Positions 10,726-25,895 of a stretch of 64,000 nt of DNA are shown here, piece by piece. How positions within the stretch are numbered: the first letter of the stretch is position 1; the number at the start of each line of letters is the position of its first letter. This stretch comes from Acestrorhynchus altus (Eukaryota; Chordata; Actinopteri; Characiformes; Acestrorhynchidae): contig CM067523.1 of NCBI GenBank assembly GCA_034509495.1, positions 22,906,572-22,970,571 on the forward strand, given 5' to 3'. The notes under the pieces were generated by a model. It worked only from the letters and a program-made list of their open reading frames with translations, ran no database searches and was not told where the DNA came from. Both the position numbers and the translations under genes were made by a program.

Positions 10726-13700
10726 CCAAACTCATTTTCTCACACAGACAGAGACACAGAAAGCTAATACATCAGCACATTATAGCAGATGGGGAGCAGA
10801 GGGGCCATTTTCTACTCATACAACAGATCTGGGTTAAGAAAGTCTTTTTTTTTAACACCGTGTGACATAGTTAGGCTGAATGAACACACACACACACACT
10901 GCAAATAAAATGACATCTTGGCCAGTGAAACTCTGAACGTAGTATGTCATTTGGAGAATCGCCACTGATTTCCTGAATCAATTCGATTCTTTTCACACGG
11001 TCCCAATACGATACGGAACTAGCCCGTTCGCGCTGACGAAGCCGTCCTGCCTCGCTGCTTTGCTCCAGGAGGCGGCGCTGTTGCGCGGTGAGGCTTTTAT
11101 CAAAGAAGCTCCAGCTGAGGGTCGTTGGCTGTGTCTCGGAGCTCCGTGTGAAAACATTTCCCGCCGTCCAGTTCAACCGCTTCGTTACAAATCAGATAAT
11201 CAGGCCAAATATTAACGAGGTGCGTTAGCTCATTACCCCACCCCCGAACGCCTCGTTCACTGCGGTACATCCCCCTTTTCACCCGGCTGCCGAGTCGGAT
11301 CGATGTGAACGTGGTACGAATTCCGATCGGGCCGTTCAGACGGTCGCATTGCTGGATTTCGAGCCCAAATGGGCTGTGTGATCGGTGTGGAGGTGAGAGG
11401 AAAGATTTCACTGGCCGAGATACCATGTTTCTGCAGTGCAGAGGACACTGTAATATTAAACGTAAATAACATTTAATAAAACCCATCAAAACAACAGAAT
11501 AAGCCCATCTATGTGGTCAGAACATGATTTATGGTCTACACTAGTTTCTCCACTCCTCTAGGCTCGGCCTTACTGGCCTTTATAAAGCTAGTGTCTCCCC
11601 CACATCTACGAGCTACAATGTATGCAAGCTGAGTTTTTGCAGGTTAAACTTTACACTGATTTCTCACCGAGTTCGAGGGTGGGTGCCTATCTTTCCCAAT
11701 AGATGCCCACGCTTCGGGGGATAACTGTTCGTCAATGTCTCTCTCCACCACCTTCTGTATTGGGCGGCAGGGTTTGGGGTTACTGTTATTCAGGTATGTG
11801 TAATGCATTATGCAATCTACATGGAGCCTTTCACTCCCGTTTACCATGTCATTCCCATTATAAACCAGTAACACTACAGCTCTCTAATTCTGCAGCGGTA
11901 CACTGCGGTGGGACTGTGTCTCTTTAAGCTGCACCCTCATGCTGCTGCTGCAGAGGGAGCTCCTGTGCATGTTCTCCTCAGACGGAGGCTTGCAGCGCAC
12001 ATGCACGTGTTTGTCAAGACTACAACGGATATGACACGTCATCTTATGCACGAGAGGAGGTGGCGTACTCTCACCTTCTTGTACTTGTGCGGGTAAGTGC
12101 ACCTCTCTATGGTTCCCTGAGAGGCTCCTCGATTCACAGTCCCCAGACGCTCCTCTAAATGCAGCAGATCCTGTGAAGAAAACGAAACGAGGAGGAGTTG
12201 AGCTGTTTAATCCCAGACGCTTTGGTTTTACAACTTTAAAATGAATGTGGGATATATATGAAGCGCCCCGGTCTCGGAGGCACCCCTACCCTGCTATGAG
12301 GATTTGATTGCATTCAACATCCAGAGAGTTAGAAAGGGGCCTGTGGTCTTACCTCATAGGTTCGGCCAAATCCAGTCATTCTGGATGAGATGTAGCGAAT
12401 GTGCGGATAGGTGACCTCAGACATGCCAGTGTGCTGAGAGAGAGAGAACAGAAATTCAACATACACACACCCTTCAACCATAGCATTATGACCACCTCGC
12501 TGTCCATCCCATCAGCACCTCTGATCACACAGGAGCTCTTTGTGGTTCTATAATTCCAGACTGTAGTTCATCTGTTTCTCTGCAGACTTTATTCTCCTCC
12601 TTTCACCCTGATCTTCAATGATCAGGACCCCACAGGACCACCACAGAGCAGATATGATGTGGGTGGTGGGTCATTCTCAGCACTGCAGTCACACTGACAT
12701 GGTAGTGGTGTGTTAGTGTGTGTTGCTGGTACGAGTGGCTCAGACACAGCAGTGCTGCTGGAGTGTTTAAACCCCTCAGTGTGACTGCAGTGCTGAGAAT
12801 GATCCACCACCCACATCATATCTGCTCTGTGGTGGTCCTGTGGGGTCCTGATCATTGAAGATCAGGGTGAAAGGAGGAGAATAAAGTCTGCAGATGAAAC
12901 AGATGAACTACAGTCTGGAATTATAGAACCATTAAAGAACTGCTGTGATATTTAACATACAATCTGAAAACCTGATGTTGGTGCCCCCTGCCCTGAATAT
13001 TTAGTGGTTTAGCTGCTCCCAACAGCCCTGATTCAGCTCATTACCGAGCCCCGTTCGGGGGGGTTTGGGGTGTGCCAGAACCACAGGCCTGTACAAAACA
13101 AGCTTTGGATAATAATGAAAAATAGAAATCAGCCTGCGGCAAATTTAGCAAGATATTAAATTTAAACAGTACAGCAGAGACAGCCATGTCATCAAACCTG
13201 TCCATGTGGTGTTTATGAAGGATCTCGCAGAAGACACACAGCGGTGACGTGATTATTTAGAGTCCAAGTGAAGCATTTTTAAATCAGTTATGTCAAATTT
13301 AATATTCACTTCTGAAATGTCTGTGAGAGGGAGTTATAAATGGTACTGCATAATTCATGAGCCCTAATAATCCACCCTTGAAATAACAGATGTTGTAAAT
13401 AGGGGCGGTTGGGCCCGTCGCCATTAATCTGAGCAGTACCTGAACCCCAAACCCGGCCTCATTACTTATGTACGCATGCTAATGTATATAATCTATGGTA
13501 GGAAGTGGTACTGGAGGAGATCATACTCACCATCAGCTGGATGGGGAAGTGGTGCAGTCTGGGTGGGGGGTGGTAGTGGGGCAGATGGGGGAGCAGATGC
13601 CCTGAAGGGTACGGAGCTACAGTCACGCCCAGCCCTATGCCCAGCTCCCCTGGAACACAGTCACAACAGCAACGTCAGAAAGGAACCAGCGATGGAACTC

Positions 13701-14299
13701 TTATTTCATAAGGAATCGGAATCTTTAACACGGAAACATTTATGCAATAAAAAGTAATGATCTGGTCCCATCGGACATACTGACCACTGATGTATTTATT
13801 AAAAACAAATAAAACGTGTTTATTAGTCTTATGTAAATTTATATGAATGAATTTTGTAGGGTTTATATTTGAGGGTTACCGAAACAAATTGATAAACACA
13901 TCCACTTAATAATATATATTTATAAAAACAATGACATTAAAATAATGTGCATTTACATTATTAATAATGCATAATAATCACACGTTTGTGTGAACAATAA
14001 ACCAATATTGAATTCTGCTTTTATTAGAGTTTTTTCTACCGTTTCAGCTTCGAAAATGCACTCTGTTCCAAAACGTCAACACATCTACACTATGAAGTTT
14101 TATCCCCCACGTTACGCCACCGGTTGTGTGTTAAAGAAGGGGTACGAAGCTGCAGCAGAACAAAGCCATAAATAAAATTCATCTGCTCGCTGTATTTCCA
14201 TATTTAGTTCCCGAGGAACATTGTTCTATTACGGTCAGCAAAACTGCTAATTAAACGCTTCTGCTCTGAGCACTAGAACAGGCCTGGAGTGTGATATTA

Positions 14300-14357
<58 letters not shown>

Positions 14358-17101
14358 CATGTGGTTCTCTGGTCGGTCTGGCGGGGGTGGGAGGACATGG
14401 TTTGCGGGACATGGATGTGGTGTCCGTGGCCGTAGTTGGGGTGCATTCTGTGAGGGTGGGGGGAGGTCTTCAGCGCCCGACTGTAAGAGAACGCTTGATG
14501 TTAGAAGCCAACCAGAAATACAGCACACTAAAAGTAGCTTAGCCACCGCCTGGACTTCCTGAACCACAGCCACTTGCAACACAGGTCATTTACATATCAG
14601 TCTTAAAGGCAATACACAGCCAAACAGCCCATAATAAAAGCTGAAACAGACAGCGTTGAATTAATATTGCGGACGTGCCATAAACCCTCACAGTTACATA
14701 CACACAAGAGCCAATCAGAACAGAAATCATCGCACATTGGTCACATAATTAAAGAAGAGAAGCAATTCTAGTTCAAGTAAACACGTGACACGAATGCATC
14801 TATGGACACAGACTATAACGCTGTACGAATAAACGTGCAGCAGCAGAAGTTAAATAGTGTCTGTAGCTCACGCTGATGCCATCATCTCAAGGCCTTCTGG
14901 GACCTCCATCCTCTGCAGGATCTCATGCTGGTGAAGCCTCTGCACAGGGCTGGGTCCCAGCACGGGCAGGTGGTGCGGCAGGGCCTGGTGCTCAGGAGCC
15001 AGGTGCTGGGGCAGGGGCACCTGAGCCTGAGGTGGTGAGGCAGAGAAGGAGGAGCTGGGGGCACAGCATGACCTGGGCCGTGAGAGGGCAGTGGGGTGTG
15101 GAAGGGTAGGACCGGGTGAGGGATGACGAATCGCCCCTGTGGAGGGGCTGAGGAGGAGGGGGTTACTGCGCGAATGAGACAGGAAGAGGAGACTGGTGGT
15201 GCAAGGAGCGCAAGAGGACCGCTTCGTAAAGAGAGAAAGACAGAGACATGTCTATTCTGCCATTTCAGTATTACCTTGTCTCTCCTCTCACTGTCCACTC
15301 TATCGTCTCCTCTGATCACGCAGGAGCACATTGTGGTTCTATAATTCCAGACCAGGTTCATCTGTTTCTGACTTTGGTTCCTTTCGCCCGGATTCAATGA
15401 TCAGGACCCACAGGACCACCACAGAGGGTTGTTGAGCAGTGCTGCTGGAGTGTTTAAACCCCTCAGCGTCACTGCTGCACCGAGAACGGTCCACCAACCA
15501 GAAACGTCCAGCCGACAGCGTCCTGTGAGCACTGATGAAGGACTAGAGGACGACCAACACTGTGCAGAAACAGATGAGCTTCTGTCTCTGACTTTGCATC
15601 CGCACAAGGTGGAGACACTGTAGGAGTGTCTGATAGAGTGGACAGTGAGTGGACGCAGGGTTTAAACACTCCAGCAGCACTGCTGTGTCTGAGCCACTGG
15701 TACCACTGCTCACTTGCCCCATAGTGTAATAGTGTCTGTGATGTATTGAATAACTAACATTGCACATCATATATTAGCTTTTTAATTAATTAGAGTTCTG
15801 TAATATTTTTCTAACTGCAGGACACCAAACTAACGAGCTGAATGTGCAGTTTTGGCTGCGTATATAGTCTACAGTGAGTAATTTCATTTGCGCCCTCTGT
15901 TTTTTGGGGGTGTTTCTCGTGTTGGTGGGGGTTGTATGAATGATACATGCACTCGCAGCCAAACGCAGAGCCCAGTGCTGATGGTAATTAGGGCGAAGCA
16001 CCTGATGTTTAATGTGTTAAGTGCTGCAGGTAGCGTATGCCCAGCAGTCGACTTTAATTGCTGCTTCTCCTTCGAACAGAGGCGTGTAGAATGTGAATGA
16101 GTGTGGCAGCCTCCCTGGTGGGCCTGTATTTAGAGGGGTAATTGCTGTGCACTGGTGCACCCAAACAGCCCTCTCTTTCTGAGATCCCTCCTCAGCTTTG
16201 GCTCTCATCACTCACATACACTCCCAGTGGTACCTCAGCAATCAGCAGATCATTTCCACTCCTGTGTGTTTGTGCGAGACTGGGAGATAGAAACTAGACA
16301 GCCTCTCCACCTCTCCCACATTGCGGCAGTGCTGCTGGTGTGTTTAAACACTGTGTCCACTCACTGTCCACTCTATTAGACACTCCAACCGAGTGTCTCC
16401 ACCCTGTAGATGTAAAGTCAGAGACAGAAGCTCATCTGTTTCTGCACAGTTTGTGTTGGTCGCCCTCTGGTCTTTCATATCAGTGCTCACGGACGCCGGA
16501 CGCTTTCCGTTAGGATGCCAGATACTCCAGCAGCACTGCGCGTGTCTCATCCACTGCATTCAACACACACTACCATTACCCACCACTATGTCAGTGTCCT
16601 GATCATTGAAGATCACCCATTATGTGGTATACGAAAGTGGATGAACACAGCAGTGCCACGGAGTGTTTAAAACCCCCAGAGTCACTGCTGACCGAGAACA
16701 GAATCCAGAGACATCCAGCCGTCAGCGTCGGTGGTGATCGTCTACGATTGATGTCAATCAAGCTTATTAATAACATAAATATTTGAATGCTATGAAAGTT
16801 ATTTCTGTGCTGAAAATGAGGTGCTGCAGTGCTGAGCTCACAGGAGGGATGCATAGTACCAGAAAGACGGAGTTGGCGACTGGGGCTAAAGGTACCATGG
16901 TCAAGGAAAGAGTCCGCGACATTAGGCTGGCTGGGCCCCGGTGCAGCCTGGGAAACGTAGGCAGGAGGCCGCGAGGTGGTGCCCGGACAGCACGGGTCGA
17001 AGGCAGATGTGCTGCTGAAACCACCGCTGCTGGAGCCAGTACTGCGAACGGCACTGCTACTGAGACTCAACCGGCAGAGTCTGCTGAGAGAGAGAGGAGA
17101 G

Positions 17102-17195
<94 letters not shown>

Positions 17196-17910
17196 ATAAA
17201 GATAAAAGCAGCCAAACACAGACACACTTCAACCACAAAGCAGCCTTTTTGTGGTTCTATAATTCCAGACTGTAGTTCATCTGTTTCTCTGCAGACTTTA
17301 TTCTCCTCCTTTCACCCTGATCTTCAATGATCAGGACCCCACAGGACCACCACAGAGCAGCACAACACACACTAACACACCACCACCATGTCAGTGTGAC
17401 TGCAGTGCTGAGAATGACCCACCACCCACATAATAGCTGCTCCGTGGTGGTCCTGTGGGGTCCTGACCTTGAAGATCAGGGTGAAAGGAGGAGAATAAAG
17501 TCTGCAGAGAAGCAGCGGTGATACAGTGGACAGTAAGTGTAGGGACAAGGAGGTCATAATATTATGAAAGGTGTATAAACGGGAAACCTCACAAACCAAA
17601 CATGAAAAGAGAAAGACCAACAACGAGCGCACGGTCACAGATCTTTACAGGCCTTTAAAGCATCCTGTATCTAATCCCATTTAACGCTTTGATTAATAAA
17701 ACATGACCCGGTACACCTCATCCCAGAACCTCCGCCCGTCTGTGCATATCTGAGCTCTAGCTAAAGGCTCTGACTGCTCACAGCCCACACCATCAAAGAC
17801 CAGAGTGCGTTAATGCCGTCGACGTGGAAAGAGACACCCTTTACTCGCTCACCCTGACGGCGCCTTCTCCAGCACTCTACCCCCCGACTCTGCCTGCATT
17901 ATTAACACAA

Positions 17911-17950
<40 letters not shown>

Positions 17951-20900
17951 CACTGAAGGACAGTGACATAAACAATCCTCATTAGTCATGAATGCTCTCT
18001 CTCCCTCACACACACGGCTTTGATTCTAATATAATTCAGCAGCTCCAGCAATTAGCTCCATGTGAATTATTTAGAGCTCAGCTATGCTGCAAGGGTGGCT
18101 TCAAACAAAAGCCATCGTTTTTTTCTCTCCCCTCCTCCCCACCTTAAAAGTGCTTTGTTTTCCTCCTTTTCATCATCGGAACATAAAGGGCAGTTCAGAA
18201 CTTCAAATGGAGTTTGCTGCTTTCAAAAGAGCACATGGTGCTTATTTCCAGCAGAACGTACAGTAGATATTACAGACGGCACGCTCAGCCCTCCGTCATT
18301 TACTCCCTCCATTCAGAGTCTAATGAAACTCAGATGGGTTTTATGAGAACATGCTTACAGCTCATTTAACTGCGAATAAAAATAAACACAAACACGTTTT
18401 AACCGCACAGATCAGCAGTGCGTGGCGAACAGTGGCGATTACAGCGATTACAAATATACTGTATACCTGCAAATGTGTGAAACACACACACACACACACA
18501 CAGGAGCTATAAGGTGCTGCGTTCTCAGAACAACTGATCAGACACTAGTGAATGTCCTGAGAAAGACACTGAGGACAACCAGGGGAATGATTATTCATAC
18601 TGGAAGCACGTCCTTTGGTCAGATGTGAAAACTGGAGCTCTGTGGCCACAGAGACGCTGCTTATGTTTGGGGTTTATAACCTGAAAACCACAGTTTTCAC
18701 TGTGAAACATGGTGGTGGGAGTATGATGCTGTGGGATGTTCTGTGCACCTGGACCTGGGTCTGGGTCATCACTTTTTTTTTTCCAACATGACAACGACCC
18801 TAAACAGCCTCATGTGTGCCATTTGGGACTGGGACTGAGACGGGGACTGAGACTGAGACTGGGACTGGGACATTTTATTTAAATAAGGAATTTTTAATGG
18901 GCGCTTTGGAGGCATAAGCTTTTAAACTGGAACATCACAAACTGCTGTGATACCAGAACCTGGCAGAACAAACCCGTCTACGTGAAAGGAAAACAAGAGT
19001 GCTGTGATACCTGGTCGTGGTACTGGCTGCTGCTGCTGACCACTCCACAAGGGGCTGGCACAGCGGTGGGCCGCTCCAGGGGGCAGCTGGGCTCAGGGAA
19101 GGCCAGAGACGAGGGGGTGGGGCCCGTGTGGTGGTGATGGTGGTGAAAGTGGTGCGAATGGCTGTGCGAGTGCTGAGCAGCGGGCTGCTGCGAACTGGGC
19201 TGCTGGGCAGGTCCGGTCTGCATGCACCCTGAGTGGGAGTGACCCAGGGAGAGGTGCCCTGAGGAGGGTCCACCGCAGGGCGAGTGCTGTGGGCAGCAGG
19301 ACGGCAGCCGAGGCATCGCTACACCTCCACTCTCGCTGGACGAACCTCTCCTACAGTCTTCTACAGCAAAAGAACAGAAAGAATACGTCAGTATTTTAAC
19401 GTCTCGAGAACTGAAGATGGACGTGGCTGGACCTGGCTGATCAAGGATGATTTGTTTTAAAGGTCTGAGGTCTGCCGTGCCCAAGAAGTCACTAGATGTC
19501 AATATCACCCTGTTCAATTCTGACCGTCCTCACCCTCTGGGGCAGTGGCGGAGGTGGTGTTGAGCCCTGAAGCCCCACCGTGGGCTTGGGCCTCATGCGT
19601 GCTGTCAGGAGCCACAGCAGGGCAGCTTCCAGAGGGTCCCGGGACCTCCTGGGGCATCTCTGAGGTAGAGGCATGGAGGGAGGAGGAGGATGAGATGGAG
19701 GAGCTGGCAGGCTGCGAGTGGATGCTGTCAGAAGTGGTTGGCACAACCGAGAGATCTGCGAAAACACACACACGCGAGACATGAACGAGTGACGGGTTTC
19801 AATCATTTTTAACCTCCTTTCACCCTGATCTTCACTGACACAGCAGTGCTGCTGGAGTGTTTAAACACACACTCACACACCACCACCCTGTCAGTGTGAC
19901 TGCAGTGCTGAGAATGACCCACCACCCACATCATATCTGCTCTGTGGTGGTCCTGTGGGGTCAGAAACAGAAGGACTACGATGTGTAATTATAGAAACGA
20001 GGTCATAATGTTATGGCTGATCGGTGTATATATACAGTTATGAAACTGCAGGACGTGCCCCACATCCACGAGTGTATAAAAACAAGTGGGTGGGTTTGAG
20101 ACTTGCTTCAGTGACCGAGCGGCCCAGGAGGATTCGCTGCTCATTAACATTCCAGAGTGAGCATTCCATCTGCTTTTCATATTCACAAATTAATTTCTAT
20201 CTCCCTCAAAAGAAATGCAAATGCAACCGTATCTCTGAGCTGGGCTCCATCCCTCTCATCCACCCGCTCTCCACCAAACACACACAGCCACTTTCAACCT
20301 GAAATCAAATCTAAGTGATGGAAATTAGTTTTCTTTTATAAGCCTTAAAAAAAAACCCACAGATTTGGGGGATAACACACACACACACAGACACAGACAC
20401 ACACACACACACACTTTATCCAGAGTGGCAGTTTAATTGGTTTCAATAGCAGAGCTCATAGTGTCTCTGTGAGCTCAGAGGCAGCTTGCATAACAGACAG
20501 ACTTCATTACACTGCCTGCAAATGAAATTAGGAATACAAACAATTACACACACGGCACACCGAAGAAAAAGGCTCGGGACGCCGCGCAGACCAGCCCGCG
20601 ACACGCGCTGCAGCCGCAGAAGCTATATATACCCCGGCGCTTGATTAAAAGATATAGATTAATCATTATTAATGGTGCCTGTGCGCCAGCAAGCGGCGTG
20701 GAGTGTATGAATGGTCATGACTGAACGCTGCTAATTGAATTTTCCAGACTCGTTCCTCCTCCCCCTTTCTCCAGCTCTCCTTTTCTCCCTCACGCACTCG
20801 GAGGTGCAGCCTGTAGCTCAGGAGGAGATGCTTGAAGCTCTCGCAGCCAAAGCTGTGGAGATCTGATGCGACGTCTAATAATTCCAGACTGCAGTTCTGT

Positions 20901-23900
20901 TTCTCTGCAGACTTTATTCTCCTCCTTTCTCCCTGATCTTCAATGATCAGGACCCCACAGGACCACCACAGAGCAGATATGATGTGGGTGGTGGGTCATT
21001 CTCAGCACTGCAGTCACACTGACATGGTGGTGGTGTGTTAGTGTGGGTTGTGCTGGTACGAGTGGATCAGACACAGCAGTGCTGCTGGAGTGTTTAAACA
21101 CTGTGTCCACTCACTGTCCACTCTATCAGACACTCCTACCGAGTGTCTCCACCTTGTAGATGTAAAGTCAGAGACAGAAGGAATGTTTCGATATTAGATG
21201 ATCGTCGTCCTTTGAATCGGTTGGACAGATTCTAAACTGGCTGGTCGATGTATCTGTTTCAAGCGTGAGTGGACATGAAAAGAGCGCAGTCATACACGGT
21301 CCGGTGTCCGTCTTACACTGAGCATCAGATTACAGATTACTGGAGCTGCAACAGCACGAGAGAAACGAGGCAGGAGAAGAGACCAGAGAAAGGAGAAATA
21401 CAGAGAAAGAGGGGGACGGTGTCTTCACTGGTGTAATAATCCACATTTACGTAGTAACAAGTTCACCACGTCTAGGAACTCCCGCTGGAACTGAACTTCG
21501 ATAAATGCACCAGAGTCTCCGTCGAGTCTTCATCGAGTTCATGGACTGAAGAGTACGACCCACGGGCTCCGAGTGACTCAGCTCTTCAATACCGGGTCGT
21601 GCAGCCGGAAACTGAGAGAGCCAAACTGGCCATGCTCTCTCTGGGAAGATAGATGGCGCCCTCTCCCCACATCTCGCCCACTGCACCGCTGACCAGCACA
21701 GGCTTCTAGCCGTTGTATCAGAGCCGGGTTGTATCAGAGCTTTCCAGCAACGATGCAACGAATGCAGTTGGAGAAGAGGCGGAGGCTGATAGTGCTCGTC
21801 TTCACCCTCCTGGTGTCGGGAACGTCGACTGTGTCATTGTCATCACTTCCAAGTTGGGATGAAAAAAATCAGGATTTAAAGGCACAGAACGAAACTCAGC
21901 AATGCGGAATTCCGGCTCGTCTTCGGCCGTTAGTAAGTCTGCCGTTTTTGATTTTTACGGCACGTCGGAAAGAAAGGGCTGCACAATATATCAGTTCAGC
22001 ATCAGCATCGCAATGCATCCGGTTCCTTCTCCTAAAATTAAGTTAAACCATAAACTATTTGGCTTCAAAAGGACAATTCACACTTCATTTTCCATGATTT
22101 TCATTTTTTAAACACTTCACAATATATTTGATCAACAAAATACAACTATTTTTTCAAATTTACAGCAACAATGACAAAATTACAACAATAAGAGGTTCTG
22201 AAGGTGACACAGATAAACACACGTTAGGTCCAGGTATGGATTCATGAGTAAACAGTACCCAAACCTGTTCTCTAAAAACAAAAACTGAATTCAATTCACA
22301 ACAGAAACAAGGTCCCGTGTCCTTACCCTCCTCGTCCACGGTGAGGTCCACCACCTCCCCGGCGTTCTGCCTGAGAGGCTGGATGACTGTAGACAGGCGA
22401 TGGCGCCCTCGGCCCTCCTGAGCCCGACTCTGAGAGCAGCTCGGCCCCCAGTGCATCCTGCCATGATGACCCCCCACTGGCCGCGGCCTGTCGGAGAAAC
22501 ACACATCAACACACGGGTCAGAAACAAACGTAGAAATGAGCTTTGGAAACCTGAGAGACAACCTAGAGAAGAGCCTCAGCGGAGAGTGAGCGCCGAGAGA
22601 ACACGCAGAGCCGCTAATGCACCGGTGGAACTGAAGCTCAGTGGTAGAGTTTAGGTAGAGTTTAGGAGGAGTTAGGGAGATGTTAGTGCTCCTCAGAGTG
22701 AGCATTAGAAGTAAATGTACTTAATGCAGGAGATGATTCCAGGCTCAACAGCGCTTTCAGCTTCAGGATCAGAACGAGCTGCAGGTTAGCAGCTGCGGAG
22801 CAGAAGCGGCTGCGAACAGACACACTAACACACCACCACCATGTCAGTGTGACTGCAGTGCTGATAATGACCCACCACCCACATCATATCTGCTCTGTGG
22901 TGGTCCTGTGGGGTCCTGATCGTTGAAGATCAGGGTGAAAGGAGGAGAATAAAGTCTGCAGAGAAACAGATGAAAGACTGAAACCGTCTCTCTACATGCT
23001 TTAATTACCATCATACAATTAACCAAGCTTCATGGCAAATTTCCAAAACTCCCACTTAATTCCAAAGAGTTCTGTGGATGCTCTGGGAATTCCGCAGACC
23101 TAGGGGACTAAATCCATAGGAATGGCCCGGCGGCTCGGGCTGCCGCAAAGCGAGGCACGGTGATGGAGAGAGAGAGAGAGAGAGTAACTCAGGAAGGGCT
23201 TTAGGGGCTGCAGGCTTCCCGACTGGAGACCCAGGAAGCCCCAGACTCCCAACTCTCCTGCTTGGCCTCGGAGCCACTGATTGCATCATTAAAACATCAA
23301 AACAAAATGATTACCAACAAGTGCGCAGGGCCTCGGAGAACCCCCCGGAGATCAGAGGTGGGCGCACGACTCACTAACCAGCAAACAGGCTGCAGAAAAA
23401 AGCCCCACACGGAAACCTACTGGTAGCACTGGTGCCGACAGGTTCCGTGAAAAAGCAACAGCACGAAAGAAAAATAATGAGCAGAGAAATTTACGAAGTT
23501 CTCGAGCTGATTCTTACCGTAATCGTTACAATCGGAAAAGAGAACGAGGTGTTTTAATAACGGAGTAAATCACACAGAATCCAGATGACTTAGAGTGAAG
23601 GAGGTCGGTTCCCTCAAAATTAACCAGCTTCAACACTGGACCTTTCACCAGAACCAAGACTAGAACCAGCAATCTACATCTAGAGCTTAGACCAGAACAA
23701 AGACTAGAACAAACAATCTACATCTAGAGCTTACACCAGAACGAAGACTAGAACCAACAATCTACATCTAGAGCTTACACCAGAACGAAGACTAGAACCA
23801 ACAATCTACATCTAGAGCTTACACCACAACAAAGAGTAGAACTAACTCTAGAACGGTAGCGTTAAAGCTGGAGTTCACACTAGAGCTTAAGCCCGAGTTT

Positions 23901-25839
23901 ACAGGAAGCACACCGGTGTCGACGGACACTGGAGTCTGTAATCTCAGCTACAGCGCAAGTTAACTCTACACCCTAAACTCAAGATACAGCTTCAGCAGAG
24001 CTCTGTTGAGCTCAGGTTCTACCTGTCAAACTTCAGACCTTTCATTCCTCCTCACATCAGAGAAATGGTGACAGGAATAGACTTTCATTTGATTCTTTTG
24101 TTTTTCAACACAGCATGAAATATTGACGCCTGATCAGCAGAAAGACGACCGAGAATCATCTATAGCACTTTAGTTTGGGCCAGAAAGCCCCCCAGCACGC
24201 CACAGCAGACGCCGGACAGGGGGACGGGGGGACGGGGGGGGCAGCAGCATGTGCAAAACAAACAGCATTATTCAAAGCACGGCCCGGAGTAAACAACAGA
24301 ACACCGGGCCTAGAGATAGTCATTTCCCCGGAGCCAAAACAGCGACTCTAATCAACAAATGAAAGGACAGAAAAGCCCGATAAATATGGCGAGACTGGTT
24401 TTTATGGGTACTTAATGCAAGGTTAATGGGAGCACCAGTCATTTGCATTTTGTACTCGTTTAGCTTTGCTTAAATGGAGCGTAAAACAGACGTAATCAAA
24501 ATAACAGCTACTCGCACTTTATAAAAACGCCGTTTATTTTCAACAATATTTGAAGTAAAACGCTCGGTGTAATCCGGGTTAAACGCCACGGAGAAAACAC
24601 AGTTCCACACACACTTCCCATCTCCCGGCTCCACAATCCCAGTGACCCGACGGGCAGAGCAAACGCCAAAGCCTGCAATGCCTCTGTCTAATTGGCTGGT
24701 GCAGTCGTTTCCCACTACAGCGTTGCTAAGATCCCAGCGAGAGGACACCACCTCCGGGGAGGAGCTTCTAATTACCCACAAGTAGGTCTGGGATTATTTT
24801 GTAAATACCTGTTTACCACTGCAGCCTTCTGAGGCCGTGGTGAGACTGGAAAACTGTAAACACAGGCACTGGGGGAGCTTCCAGGGTGGCAGAGCAGCAC
24901 AAACGACAACTGGAAAACCAGCACTGAAGAAACGTCCTCTACCTCACACACATCACACACACAACAACCAGGTGGAGATGGTTTATCAGCTCCTCTGACC
25001 GTACAGGAGCTGTCTGAAGATCAGGGTGAAAGGAGGAGAAACAGAAACTACAGTCTGTAATTATAGAACTACAACGCTCAGGATCCCACAGGACCACCGC
25101 AGAACAGATATGATGTGGGTGGTGGGTCATTCTCAGCACTGCAGTCACACTGACATGGTGGTGGTATGTTAGTGTGGATCACACACAGCAGTGCTGCTCC
25201 ACCCACCTACAGCTAAACTACAATACCCACAATGCACTGGATTTCAAACCCTGAACCCCTTACACTCCCAGCACTCTGTAGATATGGACGATGAAGTGAC
25301 TCTACTGCACAGTTGTGTCCAGAATGCCCTGACCAGTGAGACTGGGGGTCTCTGGCCTTTAGGTTTGATGGGCCGTTACCATAGCGACGGATGTTATTTC
25401 TGCTGTGATTTTAATCTCGTTTCTTTGTGTCGGGAACCATAAATAGTTTCGTATTTGAAACAAAATGAGAGACTTGAAGGACATTGAGAGACCCCACTTG
25501 GTTCTCCTTGTTGTAACATTTCTACGTCAGTAGGAGTCGTGGAGTATTTCACCATCACCTCCTTCAGGGACGTCTGATTCACGCTTTCAGAGCTCAGCCG
25601 CTTTCCACCGTAAACAAAAGAGCTCCGAGCGGAAGAGAAACATCACTCATCCTGTTGACCCTTAACTCCCACCCTCTCAGCCCACCACCCCTCCCCCAGC
25701 TGGGCAACTATCAAAATGGCCACCCCTCTCAGCAGCCTACATAAAGACAGGGCTCGGGCTCAGGCACCCCCCCCCCCTCTGCCTCCTTCTCTCCACATCG
25801 CAGTCTTTCCCAGAAATGCCTCTTCTGAGAAAACGGTAC

Positions 25840-25895
<56 letters not shown>

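Noticed and set aside
16603..17238. A 211-codon minus-strand frame taken as one exon
   Set aside because: Its N-terminal Leu/Ser run is the CT polypyrimidine tract and its C-terminal part is intron; only 16842-17083 is exon.
21447..21758. 103-codon minus-strand frame near a repeat
   Set aside because: No known motif; the sequence (GATGGCGCCCTCTCCCC) resembles a common teleost dispersed repeat rather than an exon.
22000..22140. hAT MITE from GGGCTGCACAATATATCA
   Set aside because: Only a short end-like motif is present and no second end was found.
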